From a virus, in IMG/VR virus record IMGVR_UViG_3300017527_000946, positions 1-36,230 of that record: a stretch of 36,230 nucleotides of DNA; one strand, written 5' to 3'. Positions within the stretch are counted from its first letter, which is position 1. Each line of letters starts with the position of its first letter. Position numbers and translations under genes: made by a program. Below, piece by piece: positions 27,601 to 34,800 of the stretch. The notes below the pieces were generated by a model that did not search any database, was not told the DNA's origin, and saw only the letters and a list, made by a program, of their open reading frames with translations.

Positions 27601-29802
27601 ACTGACGGGGACACAGATTTTACAGATAGTAGTAGTTATGGTCATACGGTTACTCCCGGTAATAATGCTCAACATGATACAGCACAATATTACTTTTCTC
27701 CAACTTCTATGTTGTTTGTTAGAACAACACCAGATTATTTAAGCATACCACATGCCGCAAGTTTAAATGTAAAAGACTCGGATTTTTGTATAGAAGCGTT
27801 TGTAAGATTTGATACAACACCAAATGGACGCAGTTATATGTTCTCTAAAGGAGAATATAACATAGGAACCAGTTATAGTAGAGAATGGGGTATCAACTAT
27901 TATGATTGGTCATCCGATAATTTACAGTTCATTTATTCAACAGATGGGGCTTCATATAATTATAACAATTTTGGGCCGCAGCATTTAGCAGATGATACTT
28001 GGTATCATATTTGTTTTACTCGTAGTAGCGGTATGTTACGTTGCTATGTGGACGGAACACAAGTAGGAGCCACATTAGATTTGACCGGTATTTCATTCTA
28101 TGAAGGAACTGGTCCACTATATATATCTGCTCTGGATGATGCAGGTGTAATTGGCAATGGTATAGATGGTTGGATAGACGAGTTTAGAATGATTATTGGT
28201 TCTGATGCAGGTAGAAATGGGTCAAGTTTTGTTGTCCCAGATAGTATTTATTCAGCCGGAGTAAATGTGTGGGGTCAGCTTGCATATAAAACTTTAGTTG
28301 ATTCAAATACCGCCGCAATACTTTCAACATCTGCATCATTGTATGAAAATCTCAATACTCAAATTGCGTCAGTTAGTGCTGCAAGCGTTGAAGCTGATAG
28401 AACACATAAAATCTGGGCTGACACAATGTTTGCATCAACAAGTGCAGCAAGTGTTGAACAAGACAAAAGACTTCAAGCTCAGATAAATGTAAACGAAACC
28501 CAAATTGCCTCAATTAGTGCTGCATCAAAGGAACAAGACAAAAGATTACAAAATGAGATTACAACTCAAATACTTTCAGTGAGTGCTTCAAGTGTTGAAC
28601 AAGACAAAAGACTTCAAGCAAACATTGATGCCATTGAAATTTCAAATATATCAGGTAACAAAATTGTTAAAGGTAATTCTGGTGTTCTTGTAACTGATAC
28701 TGGTTCAACAGGAACAGTAACAATTTCAGCAGATGGATCAACTGTTGCAACCTTCAAAAGAGATAAATTTGGTTTAGGAATAACTGAACCAACATCACCA
28801 CTTCATTTGAAATTCTCTCCTGGTGAGCCTGACGGTGTTGCCGAAAAAGCGGTTTATTTTGATTATAACCCATCGGGGTCTCATACAGGGCCACACCAAC
28901 TATATGGCCTTTCAGTTGATGTGGATTCAAAAGCAGTTGAAAATGAACACAATTCTACATTGAGAGGATTGGATGTAAACATTTATTCTCTTGGTGATAT
29001 AGGAAGTCTGTATGCTACACAATCACAGGCTATTCATAATAGTGCAACTTCCGCTTCTGTTGGTAATATTTATGCTAATTACAACCAGGGGTCAGTTTAT
29101 CAAGGGTCAGCAACATGGATATATGGTGCAAGAAACACTTCATATATAACATCAAGAGGATATGCTACAAATGCATATGGTAGTTTCAATCAAGTTCAAA
29201 TGGGTGCCCAAGAAGGAAAAACACTTGGAACCGCTTATGGTGTTTATTCTAATGTAAATAGATCAGGAGATGGAACTATTACCACTGGTTATCTTTTTTA
29301 TGGTCAATATAATGGTACAGTTGGAACACCGTGGGGTGTTTATGTTACAGGTGAAGATAAAAACTATTTTAGTGGAAATGTTGGAATAGGTGAACAATCT
29401 CCAGGGGCAAAACTTGATGTTGATGGTGATTTGATAATACAAAACGGTGTAGCAATTGATGAATTTTCAACTGATGGTACTTTAGGTGGAAACAGTGACG
29501 CAGCAGTTCCAACTGAAAAAGCAGTCAAGACATATGTTGACAACAACCTTGGAAGTGGAATATTTGAAAGTGGTATAACATCAGCCGGTAATGGTGTATC
29601 ATCCATGACAGTGAATTTTGCAACATCAGCAAGTAGTGACAGATACACCGTAAATGTTTCTCTATCTAATGTAGTTGATGTAAATCCTTCTGTTTATAGT
29701 TATATAATAAGCAATAAAAATCCAGGTCATTTCACGGTTGATTTTTCAGGCGAAATGACATCACAATATTATGTTTTAGAGTGGATGGTTATAGAAGAAT
29801 AA
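24694..29802 (+). CDS. Giant multidomain tail fibre 1, 1702 aa
   Basis: The N-terminal domain (1-90) is a beta sandwich with GITIYLNGTST and AGLTYEDIEIMRG. DDDHPQYAALSQNETVTG (about 107-124) is the common phage-fibre linker. A discoidin/F5-8C-like domain lies at about 224-395 (EEAWNGIASSSTADSWMSAN, WLKWDFGQNRDIQQMRFH, LRYLKMEI). Two LamG/concanavalin-like domains follow (about 560-784 and 959-1192; MEAWVRAD, WYHVALTRQGANLRCFVDGT, GYLDEIRF; and IEAFVRFD, WYHICFTRSSGMLRCYVDGT). Stalk repeats of SVSAASVEQDKRLQ type separate the domains. A GNVGIGEQSPGAKLDVDGD unit lies at about 1560 and the end is a beta domain. Such fibres bind surface sugars. It is probably trimeric. Confidence 0.88.
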   Translation: MARYSFLGRAVDTYGNVHPNVGITIYLNGTSTGAIVYTQRTGGTGVSIPPQITTDAYGAFRFYVDDGDYPLSGNQKFDIVAAGLTYEDIEIMRGVKTHHALEELSDDDHPQYAALSQNETVTGKWTFSFPISGQNPTKDIHLARKGYVDSLTSNVSAAITDLSTENIYSVSAASKERDNREREATNIQILSVSAASIEADNRLQANIDSLSADKIIEGDTSVECIDIPSGYILLQGNDADKEQCTASSVYSVSYKAEEAWNGIASSSTADSWMSANSCTNPDGSCWLKWDFGQNRDIQQMRFHTRGNGGYNCWPSNIKILGSATGAYAGEEITLYDDDVPNAASLTPDEWTDWMVFDTHDNLRYLKMEIHEEYHYSGSGYDWVAVSEVEFRRGYSAGYIDFNVDGFNKAMINSSGLQLGGRGPRIYRFIDEDNMTSDAATAAPTQQSVKAYVDSEIDTANTYADNISAASVEQDKREREYTNTSILAISGAIYNNNYIMADGTVPLTANWDVGNKELENLRLHNVADPTERLALNISEGTIVFQQDFKKVYVATDPDVATQCVLLIHSDTTDESTVFTDSSNFGRVVYHNGTTIEHTVDQQVFGATSIRIMINGNYLYVNNSDELDLAGKDFTMEAWVRADSTNDIDLFRQCTGTGATLGNGWRMRCRPQTYDTIVFTYTVAGQEYSNTFSPCLPDTNVWYHVALTRQGANLRCFVDGTQIGSTYDIGSHVIDHENQPLYINWNGQYSGRGYLDEIRFLIDYAAYTTGFSLPTEPYSAEETPSWGKVVYETDMQDYVATQIKSVSAASSNYDDEHKIWADTMFASTSAASVEQDKRLQRNLTTQITSVSASSLAADRTHRTWADSMFASTSAASVEQDKRLQRNIDTQITALSGSYVKRDGTVPLVANWDVGNYQLKNFAIHNVDDSTERGSLSPTTGGLVFQADETDVYVAKGVDNSEEPNLLIHSNTTDGDTDFTDSSSYGHTVTPGNNAQHDTAQYYFSPTSMLFVRTTPDYLSIPHAASLNVKDSDFCIEAFVRFDTTPNGRSYMFSKGEYNIGTSYSREWGINYYDWSSDNLQFIYSTDGASYNYNNFGPQHLADDTWYHICFTRSSGMLRCYVDGTQVGATLDLTGISFYEGTGPLYISALDDAGVIGNGIDGWIDEFRMIIGSDAGRNGSSFVVPDSIYSAGVNVWGQLAYKTLVDSNTAAILSTSASLYENLNTQIASVSAASVEADRTHKIWADTMFASTSAASVEQDKRLQAQINVNETQIASISAASKEQDKRLQNEITTQILSVSASSVEQDKRLQANIDAIEISNISGNKIVKGNSGVLVTDTGSTGTVTISADGSTVATFKRDKFGLGITEPTSPLHLKFSPGEPDGVAEKAVYFDYNPSGSHTGPHQLYGLSVDVDSKAVENEHNSTLRGLDVNIYSLGDIGSLYATQSQAIHNSATSASVGNIYANYNQGSVYQGSATWIYGARNTSYITSRGYATNAYGSFNQVQMGAQEGKTLGTAYGVYSNVNRSGDGTITTGYLFYGQYNGTVGTPWGVYVTGEDKNYFSGNVGIGEQSPGAKLDVDGDLIIQNGVAIDEFSTDGTLGGNSDAAVPTEKAVKTYVDNNLGSGIFESGITSAGNGVSSMTVNFATSASSDRYTVNVSLSNVVDVNPSVYSYIISNKNPGHFTVDFSGEMTSQYYVLEWMVIEE

Positions 29803-30428
29803 TGGCAAGATTTCATAAACTAAATCTGGTGATGGATGATGATCAAAAAGTAAAATTTGGTGATAATGATGCTATTTATCATGATGGAAACAGTTTGATT
29901 CTATCTGCTGGTAATGCAATAACCTTCAGCAATGAAATATCAGGTATTGGCCCATCAGGTGATAATCATTTAGCAACCAAAAAATATATTGATGATAGAG
30001 TTTATAGTGGATGTAGAGTTTATAGATCATCTTCAAATCAAACTATTTCAAATGGTAGTTTTACTAAAGTACAATTTAATTCAGAAGAATATGATAACCT
30101 AAATGAATTTGATTCTTCAGCTAATTATAGATTTACTCCAAAAAGATCAGGAATATATTTAGTTACATCAACTATTACATGGGTCAATATTGACAATGAA
30201 AACAGAATTATTGCTTCAATATACAAGGATGATATTGAGACATTCAGAGGAACTGACTTTTGTACTGGTGCATCAGGATGGGCTGGCTCTTATGTATCTG
30301 TTCCAGTTAAGTTATTAGTTGGATCATATATTGAAATATACGCATATCAAGCAAACCCAGGTGTAAACGCAAATAGTCTATTTTATGGTAGTGGATATAC
30401 ATATTTGACTATTAACAGGATTGCATAA
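29802..30428 (+). CDS. C1q-like fibre-tip or adhesin protein 1, 208 aa
   Basis: The ATG overlaps the fibre stop as TAATG; the longer reading from 29781 would start inside the fibre gene and is rejected. Residues 1-65 are a short shaft-type unit (MARFHKLNLVMDDDQKVKFG, IYHDGNSLILSAGNAITF, TKKYIDDRVYSG). The rest (about 70-208) is a C1q/TNF-like jelly roll: FTKVQFNSEEYDNLNEFD, YRFTPKRSGIYLVTSTITW and VGSYIEIYAYQ. Such domains trimerise and bind ligands at the tip. It is the first of three paralogues in a row. It might form heterotrimers with the next two. Confidence 0.82.
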   Translation: MARFHKLNLVMDDDQKVKFGDNDAIYHDGNSLILSAGNAITFSNEISGIGPSGDNHLATKKYIDDRVYSGCRVYRSSSNQTISNGSFTKVQFNSEEYDNLNEFDSSANYRFTPKRSGIYLVTSTITWVNIDNENRIIASIYKDDIETFRGTDFCTGASGWAGSYVSVPVKLLVGSYIEIYAYQANPGVNANSLFYGSGYTYLTINRIA

Positions 30429-31021
30429 TGGCAAGATTTGATAAATTAAATTTGGAGTTAGATAGCCAAAAAGCAAAATTCGGAAATGATAGTGCTCACA
30501 TTTATCATGATGATAATTTAATTATTTCGGGCGGTAATACTACAACTTTTAATAATCAGATATCAGGTATTTCTTCAGGATGTGGATTGATAACTAAAAG
30601 AGATGTTGATTTGAGATTTCTTTCGGGATGTCACGTTTACGCAAGTTCTTCACAAACTCTTAGTAGCTATGAAGTTGTAGATTTTGATACAGTAATTTAT
30701 GATCCTTTGAATGAATATGATGGAACTAATGCTTTTAGACCTAAAGAAAGTGGAGTATATTTAGTTAGTGTCGGTATTCATTGTGTATCTCTTTTGAATG
30801 GAGAGAGTTTTACTTTAAGAATTTTATGTAATTCTTCTGTATATGGTGTTCATATGTTTACTATGGGTGATGCTTCAAATGCGAGTAATCACACTTGCTG
30901 TCCTGTCAAAGTAAATGTTGCTGGCTTTAAAATTCAAGCAGAAACATATGTTTCTGCTGATACATATGGTTCTGATACAATGGGTAGATATGTATATATG
31001 GTTGTTCAAAGGATTTTATAA
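30428..31021 (+). CDS. C1q-like fibre-tip or adhesin protein 2, 197 aa
   Basis: Second paralogue, again coupled by TAATG. Start MARFDKLNLELDSQKAKFG and IYHDDNLIISGGNTTTFNNQ match the first; the C1q-like part has YEVVDFDTVIYDPLNEYDG, FRPKESGVYLVSVGIHC and VNVAGFKIQAETYVSADTYG. It is slightly shorter than its neighbours, with more Cys. Ligand-facing loops differ from the other two copies while the framework is kept, which suggests distinct receptors. Confidence 0.82.
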   Translation: MARFDKLNLELDSQKAKFGNDSAHIYHDDNLIISGGNTTTFNNQISGISSGCGLITKRDVDLRFLSGCHVYASSSQTLSSYEVVDFDTVIYDPLNEYDGTNAFRPKESGVYLVSVGIHCVSLLNGESFTLRILCNSSVYGVHMFTMGDASNASNHTCCPVKVNVAGFKIQAETYVSADTYGSDTMGRYVYMVVQRIL

Positions 31022-31650
31022 TGGCAAGATTTGATAAATTAAATTTGGAAATGGCTGATAATAAAATAAAATTCGGCAATAATGCTGATATTTATTATGA
31101 TAATGGTTTGGTCATATCCGCCGGAAGTGTTTCATTTAGCAGTCCAGTTTCAGGAGTAACAACTTCTGGATCATCGCCATCAGTGTTAGCAACCAGAAAA
31201 TATTTTGGTGATAAATTTGAATCCGGGAGCCGGGCTTATACTGATATAGCAGGAAATCAATTAATTCCACACGCTGATTGGACAAAGGTTGAAAACAATA
31301 AGGATTATTTTTATGGTTATGATAAATTAGATGAATATAGTATATATTCATATAGATTCAAAGCCAAAGAAGCAGGTTTTTATCACGGCTATGGTTCTGT
31401 TCTTTTTATTGAAATGCCGGACGGCGGCCGTAATATTGTTGAAATTCGTAAAAACGATTCAGTAATTTACAGAGGCGAAGATTTGAGAAATGGAAACGCA
31501 GGAGCCACGGCACCCAATATATCAACAATTATTAAAATGGAAAGAGGAGATTATATTGAATTATGGTGTTATCAATGGAATCCGGGTTCATCTGACATCT
31601 ACATTTCATCTCAAGAGATTTATAATTTTATAGTTCAAAGAATAGCATAA
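31021..31650 (+). CDS. C1q-like fibre-tip or adhesin protein 3, 209 aa
   Basis: Third paralogue, coupled by TAATG. Start MARFDKLNLEMADNKIKFG and IYYDNGLVISAGSVSFSSPV match the shaft of the others. The C1q-like part has DYFYGYDKLDEYSIYSYRFK, AKEAGFYHGYGSVLFIE and RGDYIELWCYQWNPGSSDIY. The last gene of the C1q series is followed by the second 47-aa gene and second giant fibre. More aromatic than its siblings, so the binding face probably differs. Confidence 0.8.
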   Translation: MARFDKLNLEMADNKIKFGNNADIYYDNGLVISAGSVSFSSPVSGVTTSGSSPSVLATRKYFGDKFESGSRAYTDIAGNQLIPHADWTKVENNKDYFYGYDKLDEYSIYSYRFKAKEAGFYHGYGSVLFIEMPDGGRNIVEIRKNDSVIYRGEDLRNGNAGATAPNISTIIKMERGDYIELWCYQWNPGSSDIYISSQEIYNFIVQRIA

Positions 31651-31654
31651 AATA

Positions 31655-31798
31655 ATGGATAAAATAATAAATACTACAGAAGGTATCAACTTAGAAATTA
31701 ATGATAATTTAGGATTTAGTTTGAAAACCTATGATGAATATATGCCAATTTACACTATTGTTCTGAACTTCATGTTTGAAACCGGAGGCGTTTTCTAA
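31655..31798 (+). CDS. 47-aa accessory protein preceding giant fibre 2
   Basis: MDKIINTTEGINLEINDNLG and LGFSLKTYDEYMP, ending VLNFMFETGGVF, 47 aa. It is a paralogue of the gene at 24548 (same length, LGxxFxLKTY and VLxFxFETGGV) and again sits 2-3 nt before a giant fibre. The pair of small gene plus fibre therefore behaves as a duplicated module. Confidence 0.75.
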   Translation: MDKIINTTEGINLEINDNLGFSLKTYDEYMPIYTIVLNFMFETGGVF

Positions 31799-31800
31799 AG

Positions 31801-34800
31801 ATGGCAAGATTTAATTTTCTCGGCAGAGCGGTTGATTATTACGGAAATATAAAACCAGGAATCGGGATTACAATCAGATTGACAGGAACATCAACTCCTG
31901 CTACCGTTTACACTGCAAGAACGGGTGGTACAGGTATATCTACAGAACCACAAATAACATCTGATGGATATGGAAGATTCAATTTCTATGTTGATGAACT
32001 TGACTATCCATTTTTGGATAACCAAAAATTTGATATCATAGCTGGTGGTCTTACATATGAAGATATTGAAATAATGAGAGGGTTGAAGGTTCACCATTCT
32101 CTTGAAGAATTATTAGATGATGACCATCCTCAATACGCTTCTCTTGCCCAAAATGAAACCATAACCGGAAATTGGGGATTTACAAAATCTGCTGGGTTTT
32201 CAAGTTTTGTCAGTGGTGGAGAAACACCTTCCAAAGACAATCACCTTACCAGAAAAGATTATGTTGATTTAGAAATACTAAATTCATCTACAACTCTATC
32301 TAACTCATTGAGTGCTGCTTCTGACGAATCTGATAACAGGTTGAATGCCTGGGCAGAAATGAGACTTCAAAATGAACGTACTCTAACTAATAATCAAATC
32401 AATTCTGAACGTGCAACAACTAATGCTCAAATAATTTCAGTTAGTGCTGCATCAGTCGAAGCAGATAGAACACATAAAATCTGGGCAGACACAATGTTTG
32501 CCTCAGTTAGTGCTGCCTCAAGAGAACAAGATAAAAGAGCAAGTAAGGCTGATGAAACACACATTGCATGGGCAGAATCAATGTTCATCTCAGTTAGTGC
32601 TGCCTCAATCGAACAAGATAAACGTGATAGAGCATGGGCCGATACAATGTTCATCTCAGTTAGTGCTGCCTCAATCGAACAAGATAAACGCATAAGGTCA
32701 GATTATGAAACTTTACATGTTGATACAAACGAACCTACTGGATTCGTGAATACTATTGATTCAACTGTTACATTCTCAGATGCCACAAGTGCAATTACAA
32801 TAGATGGGACATATGATTATTACATACATGGTATAAAATATTCAATAAATTCACCAAAAAGTTTAGCTGTTTTAGCTCAAGGTATGAATCATTTTTATCT
32901 CGATTCAAGTGAAAATCTCAATGTAATATCATCATTTTCAGTCTCAACACTTTTAGAAAATAATGCCTATTTTGCTGCAATTTATTGGGATAATGCAAAC
33001 AATGAACATATATATTATGGTGATGAACGCCACGGTATTACAATGGATTCAGCTACACATGGATATCTACATAAAACAGAAGGAACACGATATGAGAGCG
33101 GTCTTGGTTTAGGTGATATTTCTTCAAATGGTGATGGAGATTTGAATACAAGTGCAGTCTTTTCAGTCGCTTCCGGTGTTACACGGGATGAGGATTTAAG
33201 ACAAATAATTTCATCAGTTGCAGTATCCGGTAATGTTCCTATATTCTATAAAGATGGTTCAGATGGTGATTGGAAAAAAGATACATCCTGGGGGTTTCCT
33301 GTAAAACCATATTCAGGTGGTAATGGTTTACTTGCATGGAATGAATATACAGGTGGCACTTGGACACAAACAGAATCAACGAATGCCGATTTTGTCAATG
33401 CACATATTTTTGCAACAAATGATCCAAATCAACCAATTATATCTATTCAAGGTGAAGCCGAATATAATAATTTGAGCCAAGCAAGAACTGGCGCACTTAC
33501 TGAAATTTTATCTCTATCAACAAGTGATATGCCTTTTGAAGAATTTACGCCTATCGCTTCTCTTATATATCAAACAAGAACAAATTATGATAATGCTCCT
33601 AAAGCAAGAATCCGAACTACAGATGAAGGTGGAGATTATGTAGATTTCAGAGGATTCAAAGGTATATCAACAACTGGAACCAATGTGGATGATCATGGAA
33701 ACCTTTCTGGATTAGGTGATGATGACCACTTACAATATGCTATGCTCGATGGTTTACGTGATTTCACCGGAACGGTTGGTGGTATTCCAGCCGTTGCAGA
33801 CACAGACTTTCCACAAAAAACATATGTTGATTCTGTAAGTGCTGCTTCTGTTGAACAAGATAAAAGGCTGCAAGCAAACCTCAATGATGAAGTAGCGGCC
33901 CTTGAAATTTCAATAGACACCCTTTCAGCTAACAAAATTATTGAAGGCAACTCAGGTGTAGTTGTAAATGATGAAGGCACAGGTACAATTACAATCTCCG
34001 CTGATGGTTCAACAGTTGCAACATTCACAAAAAACCAAGTTTCTGTTTCAGGAAGTTTACTGTTTACCGGCGGGGCTAATTCTTATATAAAAGGTGACAC
34101 AAAAGACGCCAATGATCATAGTGCTTTTTACTTACAAGGTGCAGGAACATCCCATAACTATGTTGTTGCCATTGGAACAGGCGGGTCATCACAAGGCCGT
34201 GTAATTGCAATTAATGGTGGTACGTGGGGAAACCAGAATATTCAAATGTATCATGATTCAAGTAATGGTGTTATACAAACCGACAACGGATCAATAGTTT
34301 TAGTCCCAAATTCAAATAGATTATATTCATATGGAAATTGGTTGGCCGGACCGAACACGGCCGGTTCAGAAGCGTATATCACCATCGGCCCGAATGCTAC
34401 AGGAAATAGATTTGCCTATATAGATTTGCTCGGAGATGACCACTATTATGATTATGGATTGAGAGTTATGAGAGGCAATGGTGGTAAAAATACATATTCA
34501 AGTATAATTCATAGAGGTGAAGGTGATTTCAATATCATTACCCAGGACAGAGCAAAAACCGCTTTTATGAATAACAATACTTATAGTATGATTATTCTAT
34601 CAGGTGGCCAAGTAGGAATTGGACTAACTGATCCACAATATGATTTTCATTTTGATAAAAGCAATAGTAGCAAAGCATCTACAAATGGATTGTTTCGTAC
34701 TGAATCAGATTTTATTGGCCCTGGTGGAGTTATAGATTCAAACATACACCAATATGGTAATTTCTTTCTCACTACATCAACGGTGAGCGGCTCACAAAAA

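Noticed and set aside
32427-32693. Antisense ORFs in the fibre stalk with repeated Ser/Ala/Leu-rich sequence.
   Set aside because: Produced by the coding repeats of the fibre on the other strand.
32431-32700. Regularly spaced repeats that might suggest a CRISPR array.
   Set aside because: The units are in-frame coiled-coil codons with related, not unique, spacers.
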